Assembly: GCF_040438885.1 (NCBI RefSeq)
Contig: NZ_CP159218.1
Coordinates: 2,480,001 to 2,544,000, forward strand
From: Nakamurella sp. A5-74
GTDB taxonomy: Bacteria > Actinomycetota > Actinomycetes > Mycobacteriales > Nakamurellaceae
Length of the DNA: 64,000 nucleotides
Reading direction: 5' to 3'
Below the pieces are notes generated by a model. The model was not told the origin of the DNA, did not search any database, and saw nothing but the letters and a program-made list of their open reading frames with translations. Positions 18,808-26,956 of this stretch are shown piece after piece. A program made the position numbers and the translations under genes. The stretch's first letter is position 1, and every line of letters starts with the position of its first letter.

Positions 18808-19937
18808 TCATCGACCTTCCGTCCACCACGTCGGCAGCGATCAACAAGAGCATGGTCGACATCCGGGAGAAGGGCGGCACCGTCTCGCTGTCCCGGGTGC
18901 TGACCCTGGTGATCGTCACCGACGAGTCCGACTCGGAGGCGCCGATCGCCGCGGCCAACGCCGCCTCCTTCGAACACCCCTGCCGGGTGATCGTGATCGC
19001 CCAGGGCAGCAAGCGCGGGACCGCTCGGATGGATGCCCAGATCCGGGTCGGCGGTGATGCCGGCGCGAGCGAGGTGATCGTGCTGCGGCTGTTCGGACCG
19101 ATGGCCGAACACGGTGCCTCGGTGGTGATCCCGCTGCTGCTGGCGGACGCCCCGGTGGTGGCCTGGTGGCCGGGGGAATCTCCCGAGAAGCCGTCGGTCG
19201 ACCCGATCGGGGTGCTCGCGCAGCGGCGCATCACCGATGCCGCCTCCGACCGGAAGCCGCGAACCGCGATCCTGGCCCGCCGCGGTGTGTACGCGCCCGG
19301 CGACACCGATCTGGCCTGGACCCGGCTGACCGTCTGGCGCGGGTTGCTGGCCGCGGCGCTCGACCAACCGCCGCACGACCGCATCGTCTCGATCACGGTG
19401 GCCGGCGCCTCCGATTCGGCGTCCACCGACCTGCTGGCCGCCTGGCTCGGGCAGCGGCTCAAGAGCCCGGTGGCCCGCGAGGTGACCGGCCGGGCCGGCA
19501 GCGGCCTCAAGTCCGTCACTCTGCAGCGCCGTTCGGGCGAGATCACCCTGGCCCGCACCGAGGGGTCCACCGCCACCCTGACGATGAAGGACCAGCCGGT
19601 CCGCGAGCTCTCCCTGCCTCGGCGGACGCTCCGGGACTGCCTGTCGGAGGAACTGCGCCGGCTCGACGCCGACGACGTCTACGCCGAGGTGCTGACCAAG
19701 GGCCTGCCGTTGAAGGACGCTGCGCCGAAGAAGTCGGCCACCCGGGCGGCGGCGTCGAAGCCTGATGCCGCCAAGCCTGCTACCGCCGAGCCTGCTACTG
19801 CGAAGGCGGCTGCTCCGAAAACCGCTGCTGTCAAGGCCGCTTCTGCCAAGACCGCGGCCTCCAAGGCAACTACGGCCAGGACCCCCCGCAAGGCTGCAGC
19901 CAAGAAGACTGCACCCCAGAAAGCGGAGTCCTCGTGA
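18804..19937 (+). CDS. opcA: OpcA, glucose-6-phosphate dehydrogenase assembly protein
   Basis: Helper protein needed for full activity of the actinobacterial and cyanobacterial G6PD. The OpcA domain fills about residues 1-300, starting VIIDLPSTTSAAINKSMVDIREKGG and including PVVAWWPGESPEKPS. From about residue 305 to the end at 377 the protein becomes an Ala/Lys/Pro/Thr-rich repeat (units such as KPATAEPATAKAAAPKTAA), resembling the tail of histone H1 or mycobacterial HupB, which is unusual for OpcA. The GTG start overlaps the zwf stop, and the end overlaps pgl. Confidence 0.94.
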   Translation: MIIDLPSTTSAAINKSMVDIREKGGTVSLSRVLTLVIVTDESDSEAPIAAANAASFEHPCRVIVIAQGSKRGTARMDAQIRVGGDAGASEVIVLRLFGPMAEHGASVVIPLLLADAPVVAWWPGESPEKPSVDPIGVLAQRRITDAASDRKPRTAILARRGVYAPGDTDLAWTRLTVWRGLLAAALDQPPHDRIVSITVAGASDSASTDLLAAWLGQRLKSPVAREVTGRAGSGLKSVTLQRRSGEITLARTEGSTATLTMKDQPVRELSLPRRTLRDCLSEELRRLDADDVYAEVLTKGLPLKDAAPKKSATRAAASKPDAAKPATAEPATAKAAAPKTAAVKAASAKTAASKATTARTPRKAAAKKTAPQKAESS

Positions 19938-20659
19938 CCGACCGACTTGTGGTCGTCCACCCGGATGCCGCGACCTTGGCCGCGTCCGCTGCTGCTCGGA
20001 TGATCGCGCTGCTGCAGGACGTCCAGGCCTCGGTGAACGTGGCCACTGTCGCGCTGACCGGTGGCGGTTCCGGAATCGCAGTGCTCGAGCAGGTCGCCGC
20101 GTCCCCGCTGCGCGACCTGGTCGACTGGTCGCGGGTCGAGATCTTCTGGGGCGACGAACGTTTCGTCCCCGCCGATGACCCGGAGCGGAACGCCAAGCAG
20201 GCCTGGGAGGCGCTGCTGTCGAAGGTCGGCGTCGATCCGGCCCGGGTGCACGAGATGCCGGCGTCGGACGGCGAGTTCGGTGACGACGTCGATGCAGCGA
20301 CCCATGCCTATGCGGTGGAGCCGCCGGACCATCTCGACCTGGTGCTGATCGGCGTCGGCGGAGAGGGCCACGTGCTGTCGGTGTTCCCCGACTCCCCCGC
20401 GGTCGCAGTGACCGAGGACGGCCCGCGGGTGGTCGCGGTGCGGGACTGCCCCAAACCGCCGCCCACCCGCATCTCGTTGACGCTGCCGTACATCCAGCGC
20501 GCCACCCAGGTCTGGGCGTTGGTCTCGGGAGATGCCAAGGCCGAGGCCCTGGCCCGCGCCGCCGGCGGGGAACCGGCGTCCGCCGTTCCGGTGGCCGGCG
20601 CGGTCGGCCGCGAGCGAACCGTCTGGCTGCTGGACACGGCTGCGGCATCGCAGCTCTGA
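19934..20659 (+). CDS. pgl: 6-Phosphogluconolactonase
   Basis: Hydrolyses 6-phosphogluconolactone, the step after Zwf. The 241 residues contain the family motifs VALTGGGSGIAVLEQ, RVEIFWGDERFVPADDPERNAK and LDLVLIGVGGEGHVLSVFPDS; the usual GxGxDGH reads GVGGEGH, a Glu for the common Asp. The GTG start overlaps opcA (GTGA). Last gene of the tkt operon, ending 27 bp before a convergent pseudogene. Confidence 0.94.
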   Translation: MTDRLVVVHPDAATLAASAAARMIALLQDVQASVNVATVALTGGGSGIAVLEQVAASPLRDLVDWSRVEIFWGDERFVPADDPERNAKQAWEALLSKVGVDPARVHEMPASDGEFGDDVDAATHAYAVEPPDHLDLVLIGVGGEGHVLSVFPDSPAVAVTEDGPRVVAVRDCPKPPPTRISLTLPYIQRATQVWALVSGDAKAEALARAAGGEPASAVPVAGAVGRERTVWLLDTAAASQL

Positions 20660-20686
20660 GCCCGGGAAGCGGCGACAGCCTGCGGA

Positions 20687-21628
20687 TCAGCGTCCGGCAG
20701 CGCGGACGGCACTGACCACCGCTCGGGCCAGGGCGTCATGTCCGCGGTCGTTCGGGTGGTCGCCGTCGTCGGTCAACAGGTCGGTGGTGGTGCTGTCGTC
20801 CGAGCCGAAGGCGGCGTAGGCATCCACGTACACCGCACCCCCTGCGGCGCTCGCTCTCTCCAGCACCTGGTTGACCGCGTCGGTGAGCAACCGCGCGTTG
20901 CGCACGTAGACAACACCCTGGGCACGTCCGACCGCACCGGACCAGCCCACGTTCCAGTAGCCGATGACAGCGGTCACCGTCCCCTGGACCGGCCTCAGGT
21001 CGTGCAGCGTCGACAGGATGCCGTGCATGTTGCCGGCGAGAGTCGTCAGCTCGGTACGCCACTAGCTGAGGTCGGTGCACGCGGTGTCGCCCAGCTGCCG
21101 CACGTTCATGTCGTTCGCCCCGATCTCGAGCACGACAACGTCGCTGGTGGCGATGACCGAGCGCTCGTGCGGACTGCTCAGATCGTGCAGCAGGTCCGAC
21201 GAGGTGGCGCCCGGGACCGCCAGGTTGACTGCAGTCACGCGACGACCGGTCTGGGACAGCAGCTTCGCTGACCCACTCACGAACCCCGGGCAGTCACATG
21301 CGGATGCCGCGGGCACGGAGTCCCCCAGTCCGACCAGCTCATGGAACCCCCGCGCCGGTGCTGCTGAGGAGGGGGACGTCGTCGACCGGTCGGAGGGCGA
21401 CGGGGACACGGGAGCGGCCGACGGGGAGCGGGACGGGGAAGGGCTGGGTCGGGCCGGGGTCGCACGTTCCGTGGAGGGCGGTGACGGCTTCGTCACCGTT
21501 GCCGACACCGGACCCGGTGCGACGGCGGGGGCGGACGACGGATCGGCAGCGGACCGCACAGCGGAGCAGCCGACTGTCAGGAGCGCCCCTACTAGGACGG
21601 CCGCCAGCACGCCCCGGCCCCTAGGCAC
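20687..21628 (-). pseudogene. SGNH/GDSL-hydrolase lipoprotein interrupted by an amber codon
   Basis: A 314-codon frame is continuous except for one in-frame TAG at 21062-21064. Before the stop there is a signal peptide with lipobox (GVLAAVLVGALLTVGCS), a Ser/Pro/Thr-rich linker, SGNH block I (LVGLGDSVPAASAC) and block III (EIGANDMN). After it come WRTELTTLAGNMHGILSTL and block V (GDHPNDRGHDALA), with the catalytic Asp and His. Everything after the amber stays in the same frame, so a point mutation, readthrough or a base-call error would each explain it. GTG 21628 overlaps the esterase gene end by eight bases. Last gene of the lysX operon. The intact protein would be an envelope-anchored esterase or acyl hydrolase. 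Confidence 0.85.
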
Positions 21629-22736
21629 GGAAGCCCGGCAGGTCGCGGCCCAGCCATGCCAGTGATCGAGGGATGGCCGGCGTGATGACCTCACGTCGGT
21701 GCCCGCCCACCTGCAGGACGTCGGCGGTGACCGAGAGCGGAGGTCGGGCGCTGCTGAGCAACGCCGAGGTGGAGGGATAGGAGAGGGCATCCTGCTTGCT
21801 GGTGAGGATCCACAGCGCCACCGGTGGTGGCCGGTGCGCGGCCACCTGCACCAGGTCGTACTGACGCAGGTACGGGCTGCGCGCAGGAATCGGGTCGTAG
21901 TCCTTGGAGAAGTCCGGCCGGAAGTAGCCCAGCAGGATGATGGATGCCACGAAGGTGGACGAATGACGCATCCCGAGCACGGCGGAGCACCAGCCTCCGT
22001 AGGAGTATCCGAGGGTGGCCCAGGAACCGCGATCCGTGCGGGTGCGGAAGTGTTGGGCAGTCCACCTGGGCACGTCGACGCCGAGCCAGGTCTCCACCTG
22101 CGGTCCGCCGGGAATGTTGATGCACTCGTCGTCGACGGAGTTCGGGTTGTCGATCTGTGGGATCACCAGGATGGGCTGGGCGAGTTTGTGTTTGCTCACC
22201 GCCGTGTCGACGTAGTCGCCCACCCGCAGGTTGACGAGGGCAGTGGCCGGACTGGCCGGAAAGCCGTGCAGCACCTCGATGACCGGATACCGGGTGGCTG
22301 CAGCAGGGTCGTAGTGGGGCGGGACGTACACTAGGATCTGGCCGGTGAATCCGCTGGTCGCTCCGGTGATGATGAACGACTGGACACGGCTGGCCTGCAG
22401 CGGCGGCAACGAGATGGCTGCCTTCACACCGGTCAGTGCTCCTCCGGTGGTCGCCACCTCGGCCGCGGCCTGGGCATCGGCACCACCGTGCGCGGATTCG
22501 GCAACGGTCGGCGTGCCGAACAGGTCGTCCCAGCTGGCGTAGAACGCGTATTCGTCGTTGAGCAGGGCGAAGGCCAGCAACAGCACGACGGCGTTGAGCA
22601 GGATCGCGTTGATGCCGCGGAGCAGCATCGCGAGCCACGGTTTGCCCACCCGGGGGAATCCGAGGACGAGCGTCACCAGCAGCAGTGCCCCGAGCCCTCC
22701 CAACAGGATCGGGAATGTCGAACCGGTCAAGGACAT
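21621..22736 (-). CDS. Membrane-anchored alpha/beta-hydrolase, esterase-D/mycolyltransferase-like
   Basis: 371 residues. Two N-terminal hydrophobic helices (about residues 8-30 and 40-60) place a C-terminal esterase domain (about 115-371) outside the membrane. The nucleophile is in TLGYSYGGWCSAVLG (G-x-S-x-G-G), the likely acid in ILTSKQDALSYP and the histidine in LQVGGHRREV. The fold resembles esterase D and antigen-85-type proteins. It starts 16 bp after the response regulator gene, in the lysX operon. Since aminoacyl-lipid synthases can be encoded with hydrolases that remove the amino acid (Pseudomonas alanyl-PG hydrolase), a lysyl-lipid hydrolase role is an attractive inference; no direct evidence. 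Confidence 0.85.
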   Translation of the reverse strand: MSLTGSTFPILLGGLGALLLVTLVLGFPRVGKPWLAMLLRGINAILLNAVVLLLAFALLNDEYAFYASWDDLFGTPTVAESAHGGADAQAAAEVATTGGALTGVKAAISLPPLQASRVQSFIITGATSGFTGQILVYVPPHYDPAAATRYPVIEVLHGFPASPATALVNLRVGDYVDTAVSKHKLAQPILVIPQIDNPNSVDDECINIPGGPQVETWLGVDVPRWTAQHFRTRTDRGSWATLGYSYGGWCSAVLGMRHSSTFVASIILLGYFRPDFSKDYDPIPARSPYLRQYDLVQVAAHRPPPVALWILTSKQDALSYPSTSALLSSARPPLSVTADVLQVGGHRREVITPAIPRSLAWLGRDLPGFRA

Positions 22737-22752
22737 GGCCCAGCCTCCGTTG

Positions 22753-23430
22753 TCACGCGGGTGTCACGGACAGGCGGTAGCCCATCCCGCGAACTGTCTG
22801 GATCGTCGGCCGCCCAGCAACGACGCCGAGCTTGTGCCGCAGGTGGGCGATGTAGACCTCGACGATGTTGTCGCTGCCGTCGAACGCCGGATCCCAGACG
22901 TTGTCCAGGATCTCGGTCTTGGAGACGACGTTCTCACTGTGCCGCAAGAGATACTGCAGGACGGCGAACTCCCTGGAGGTCAACGACAACGGCACGTCCC
23001 CCGCCGTCACCGTATGGCGATTGGGGTCCAGCCGCAGATCTCCGAGCACCAGGGTGACCGGGCGTTCGGGCGCCGCCCGCCGGACCAGTGCGCGCAGCCG
23101 CGCGACGAGCACCGGGAAGCTGAACGGTTTCGTCAGGTAGTCGTCGGCTCCGAGCTCGAACGCATCCGTCTGGTCGTACTCGCCGTCTTTCGCCGTGAGC
23201 ATCAGAGTGGGCGTCCAGACGGCGAGCCCGCGCAGGGTCCGCAGCACTTCGTACCCGTTGCGGCCGGGCAGCATGATGTCGAGCACGATGACGTCGTAGG
23301 GGTTCTCGATGGCGAGCCGCTGACCGAACATCCCGTCGTGGGCGAGGTCGACGACGAAGCCGGCGTTGATCAGCCCCCTCCGGATGGACTCGGCCAGCAT
23401 CTTCTCGTCCTCGACTACCAGCGCGCGCAT
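22753..23430 (-). CDS. OmpR-family response regulator
   Basis: 225 residues: receiver domain (about 1-120) with acidic pocket EDE, phosphoacceptor Asp in VIVLDIMLPGRNG and Lys in YLTKPFSFP, then an OmpR-type winged helix (about 130-222, with LTSREFAVLQYLLRHSENVVSKTEIL and VYIAHLRHKLG). The ATG at 23430 has GAGGAGGGGG before it and shares one base with the lysX stop (TGATG). The histidine kinase that most likely phosphorylates it is divergent on the far side of lysX. Candidate binding sites are the 11-bp-spaced CCTGAAC repeats at 26866-26892. Confidence 0.95.
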   Translation of the reverse strand: MRALVVEDEKMLAESIRRGLINAGFVVDLAHDGMFGQRLAIENPYDVIVLDIMLPGRNGYEVLRTLRGLAVWTPTLMLTAKDGEYDQTDAFELGADDYLTKPFSFPVLVARLRALVRRAAPERPVTLVLGDLRLDPNRHTVTAGDVPLSLTSREFAVLQYLLRHSENVVSKTEILDNVWDPAFDGSDNIVEVYIAHLRHKLGVVAGRPTIQTVRGMGYRLSVTPA

Positions 23431-26400
23431 CAGTTCCCCCTCCTCTGCGCCGACCCGGCGTGAGTCGGTGTCGCTCTGACGAACGGGAAGCTCAGCACCG
23501 AGCGGATCGTCGTTCCGGTCAACGCCATCACGAGTCTGTCCACCCCGATCCCGAGGCCTCCGGACGGCGGCATCCCGAGCTCGAGGTCTGCGAGGAAGTC
23601 CTCGTCCACCTGCATCGCCTCCAGATCTCCGGCGGTCGCCTTCGCCGACTGTGCGACGAGCCGCCGCCGTTGCTCCAGCGGGTCGGTCAACTCCGTGTAC
23701 GCCGTTCCGAGCTCCATCCCGTTCATGACCAGATCCCACCGTTCGACCAGTCCCGGCTCGGAACGATGTGGTCGTGTCAACGGGGACGTCTCCGCGGGGA
23801 AGTCGACGTAGAAGGTCGGCGCGATTGTCGTCGGTTCGACGAGCTTGGCGTAGAGGGCTTCGATGACGGCACCCGGCCCGCTGCCCGTGCCCACCGGCAC
23901 AGCATGCCGGACCGCGATCGCCAGCAGCAGGTCGATGTCGGTGTCGATGTCGACCGGTTCCCCCACGGCCACGCTCACGGCGTCGAGCACCCGGACGACG
24001 GGCCAATGGTCCGGCAGCGAGACACCGATGGCCGCACCTGCCCGGCGGATCAGTTCCTCCGCAAGGACCTGCATCCCGCGATAGTCGGAGTACGGCAGGT
24101 ACGCCTCGAGAGAGGTGAACTCTGGGTTGTGGGTGAAGTCGGCGCCCTCGTTGCGGAAGTTCCTGCCGATCTCGAAGATCGGACCGGCGCCGGCGACCAG
24201 CAATCTCTTGAGGTAGAGCTCGGGCGCGATACGGAGCGACAGGTCGGCGGAGTAGGCGTTGATGTGGGTCCGGAACGGCCGCGCCGCAGCACCCCCGTGG
24301 ACGGTCTGCAGGATGGGTGTCTCGACCTCCCAGTACCCGGCCGCGATCAGGGTGCTGCGCAGCGACGCGACCACGGCGCTGCGGCGGCGCAGCAGTTCGA
24401 GCGACTCCGGGTGCACCAGCAGGTCCAGCGCTCGGCGGCGGGATCGCAGGCCGGGATCGACGAGACCACGGAAGGCCACCGGAGACAGGGCCTTGGCCTG
24501 GACCGACCAGTCCTGCAGGATCAGGGACGGTTGGCCCGAACGGGAACGCCCCCGCACCCCGCTCACCCGCAGGAGATCACCGACGTCCAGCAGCCGGGCG
24601 ATCTGCCGCACCGACTCCGATCCGACCACAGCAGCGTCGACGACGACCTGGACGGTGCTGGTCCCGTCGCCCAGGTCGAGGAAGCCGACATCGCCGTGCG
24701 CGCGGATCGCGCGTACCCGTCCGATGACGGTCTCGGCGTAGCTTTCGTCCTGCTCCTCCACACCCGGCCGCAGCGTCGCCGCCAACTGCGCCATGGTGCA
24801 CGTCTGCCTCACCGGACCGGCCGGATACCCTTGCACACCAAGGGCTTCCAGCTGGGACAGATGCAGCAGTCGCTGGCGGAACCGCTCGCCACGCCCACGT
24901 TCCGACGTGAGCGGTGCCGAGGACTGCAGCTGTTCGATCTCGCGGAGGTGCTGGGCGTCCAGATGTCCACCGGCAGCAGCGCGGCGCGCAGCGCCGATGG
25001 CCGGGACGAAACCTTCCGCCATGCCCGCGGCAAGCGCGACCTGGGACAGCGACACCCAGTCGGGGAAGCAGACGAACCTCGGCAACCACTGCGGGTGGTA
25101 CTTCTCATTCGACCGGTACAGACGCTCCAACTGCCAGAACTTGTCCAGGAAACCGAGGACGGAATGGTTCAGTCGGGTGAGCGGCCGGCTGCCGAGCTGG
25201 GCGTTGCGTTCGTACACCCCACGGAACATGCAGAAGTTGAGCGAGACCTGGCGGACACCGATCCGGTCCGCGTGGGTCAGGACGTGCGCGACCATGGCCT
25301 CGTTGATCCCGTTGGGGGCATGCGGATGTCGCCGCATCAGGTCCAACGAGATCCGCGCCTTCCCCCAGGGGACGAACGACAGCAGACCTCTGAGCCGGCC
25401 GCCGGCGTCGCGGGCTGTCACGAACAGCACGTCGGCATCTGCCGGGTCACCCTCCCGCCCCAGGGACATGGAGAATCCCCGCTCGGGCTCGTCGCCACGC
25501 CATTCGGCAGCCCGCGCAGCCAGTTCGGCCAGTTCCACTGCCGCCAACTGGCCCTGTCGGATCGCCCGGATGGTGAGCCCGGCCTTCCGTACCCGATTGA
25601 CGGCCTGACGCACGGGGGCGCTGTCGGTGCTGTCGAGGTCGAACTGCTCGGGATCCAGCAACGCCTCGTCGCCGAGGGCGATCACGTGCAGACCCAGTCG
25701 GGCGTAGGCCCTGGCACCCTCAGCACCGGCACCCAACACCGCCGGGATCCATCCGTAGGTGATCGCCTCCGCGCGCCAGGCGGCGACGGCCGCGTCCCAC
25801 GATTCCGGGTCGCCGATCGGATCGCCGGAAGCCAACGACACCCCCGCGATCACCCGGTAGGTGACCGCCGCGCGCGCGTTCGGCGAGCAGATCGACGCCT
25901 TGTCCCGTCGGGTGGCGAAGTAACCGAGCGAGTCACGGTCGCCCCAGGTCGACAGCAGACGACGGATCTGCACCTCCCGGTCGGCGGTCCATTGCTGGTC
26001 GTGCTGGGCCGACCGCAGGAACACGACGACTGCGACGACCGTGACCAGGCTGAGGAGCAGCGAGGTGGCCTGCTGGATCCATCCCGGCATGCCCGCCTGC
26101 TCCAGGCGAAGGGACGGCCCGTGGAATCCCAGCGCTCCCCACAACGTCGCACGGAGGTTCGCCCAGCGTGGGCCCGCCGTGGGGAGGTGCGCGAACACGA
26201 CGATGCTCGCCGTCGCGACGGTGGCGATGGACCCGATCAGCAGAACGAGCAGGCTGCCGCGCCAACTCCCCCTGCGCAGCTTCCCCGGAAAGGCGCTCCG
26301 GACGGACCACAGGACTGCAAGCACCACGACCCCGACCACGACGGACAGACCATCGACGATGCTGCCGAAGTCGGATCGGGCGTACAGGGTGTCGAGGGTC

Positions 26401-26813
26401 GGTGCGTTGATCAGCCGCAGACAGCCCACCGCGCCGAGGTAGGACCCCAGCACCTGGAACACCATCACCGCGACCAGACCGACCCGCTTGCGTCCCGACA
26501 GGGTCCACGTGCAGAGGGCGAGCACCACCACCGAGATGAGCGAGGGCGTCAGGGGGACGTTGAACAGTCCGAACCCGTCTTCCAACCAGGCTTCGCGGCG
26601 GCCGTGCAACAGACCGCGGATCCACAGGCAGGCTGCGACCACGACAGCGAGGGCGTAGCAGGCGGTCACGATGCGGGCAACCCGCTGGTGACGCCGGTCC
26701 ACGTCAGCGTCGGACCGCCGGTCGGCCCGACGCCCGTCGTCCGGTGGCGAGGCAGGTCGGGCCGGGACCGAACTCGACGGCGACGCTGTCGCTGTCGATC
26801 TCGGAGTTGTCAT
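23430..26813 (-). CDS. lysX: LysX, bifunctional lysyl-PG synthase / lysyl-tRNA synthetase
   Basis: 1127 residues joining two activities. The N-terminal part has about seven membrane helices (residues 45-290), then an MprF-like DUF2156 lysyltransferase domain (about 310-610, with LNFCMFRGVYERN). The C-terminal part is a class II lysyl-tRNA synthetase: OB-fold (about 690-790), motif 2 FEIGRNFRNEGADFTHNPEF and motif 3 GLGIGVDRLVMALTG. The tRNA-charging half supplies Lys-tRNA for adding lysine to phosphatidylglycerol, giving resistance to cationic peptides in mycobacteria. ATG 26813 has GGGAAG about 9 bp upstream. First gene of a lysX-regulator-esterase-lipoprotein operon. Confidence 0.95.
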   Translation of the reverse strand: MTTPRSTATASPSSSVPARPASPPDDGRRADRRSDADVDRRHQRVARIVTACYALAVVVAACLWIRGLLHGRREAWLEDGFGLFNVPLTPSLISVVVLALCTWTLSGRKRVGLVAVMVFQVLGSYLGAVGCLRLINAPTLDTLYARSDFGSIVDGLSVVVGVVVLAVLWSVRSAFPGKLRRGSWRGSLLVLLIGSIATVATASIVVFAHLPTAGPRWANLRATLWGALGFHGPSLRLEQAGMPGWIQQATSLLLSLVTVVAVVVFLRSAQHDQQWTADREVQIRRLLSTWGDRDSLGYFATRRDKASICSPNARAAVTYRVIAGVSLASGDPIGDPESWDAAVAAWRAEAITYGWIPAVLGAGAEGARAYARLGLHVIALGDEALLDPEQFDLDSTDSAPVRQAVNRVRKAGLTIRAIRQGQLAAVELAELAARAAEWRGDEPERGFSMSLGREGDPADADVLFVTARDAGGRLRGLLSFVPWGKARISLDLMRRHPHAPNGINEAMVAHVLTHADRIGVRQVSLNFCMFRGVYERNAQLGSRPLTRLNHSVLGFLDKFWQLERLYRSNEKYHPQWLPRFVCFPDWVSLSQVALAAGMAEGFVPAIGAARRAAAGGHLDAQHLREIEQLQSSAPLTSERGRGERFRQRLLHLSQLEALGVQGYPAGPVRQTCTMAQLAATLRPGVEEQDESYAETVIGRVRAIRAHGDVGFLDLGDGTSTVQVVVDAAVVGSESVRQIARLLDVGDLLRVSGVRGRSRSGQPSLILQDWSVQAKALSPVAFRGLVDPGLRSRRRALDLLVHPESLELLRRRSAVVASLRSTLIAAGYWEVETPILQTVHGGAAARPFRTHINAYSADLSLRIAPELYLKRLLVAGAGPIFEIGRNFRNEGADFTHNPEFTSLEAYLPYSDYRGMQVLAEELIRRAGAAIGVSLPDHWPVVRVLDAVSVAVGEPVDIDTDIDLLLAIAVRHAVPVGTGSGPGAVIEALYAKLVEPTTIAPTFYVDFPAETSPLTRPHRSEPGLVERWDLVMNGMELGTAYTELTDPLEQRRRLVAQSAKATAGDLEAMQVDEDFLADLELGMPPSGGLGIGVDRLVMALTGTTIRSVLSFPFVRATPTHAGSAQRRGN

Positions 26814-26865
26814 GGGGCGCTTCTTCCCGGAGTGGAGGGGTTCTGGACCATCGTGCATCCGAGAA

Positions 26866-26892
26866 CCTGAACGAATCCTGAACGGCCCTGAG
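26866..26892. promoter_or_regulatory. Tandem direct repeats, probable response-regulator sites
   Basis: CCTGAAC at 26866-26872 and 26877-26883 is separated by four bases (period 11 bp), and a partial third copy CCTGAG follows at 26887. Seven-base direct repeats with a four-base gap are the usual binding layout for OmpR-family regulators. The site lies in the 143-bp divergent region between lysX and the kinase gene, about 55 bp from the lysX start and 65 bp from the kinase start. Confidence 0.65.
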
Positions 26893-26940
26893 TGCAGCGA
26901 GCTGACCGGTGGTTCGGCATCCCGCAGGGCGGAAGCGGCC

Positions 26941-26956
26941 GGGCACACTGGTGCCC
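26941..26956. promoter_or_regulatory. Inverted repeat abutting the kinase start codon
   Basis: GGGCAC-ACTG-GTGCCC, perfect six-base arms, ends directly before the ATG at 26957. It could be an operator, or a hairpin hiding the start; there is no Shine-Dalgarno in front of this ATG. Confidence 0.55.

Noticed and set aside
23460-26870. 1136-codon open frame antisense to lysX
   Set aside because: Arg/His/Gln-rich shadow product of a high-GC gene; lysX domains on the other strand are unmistakable.
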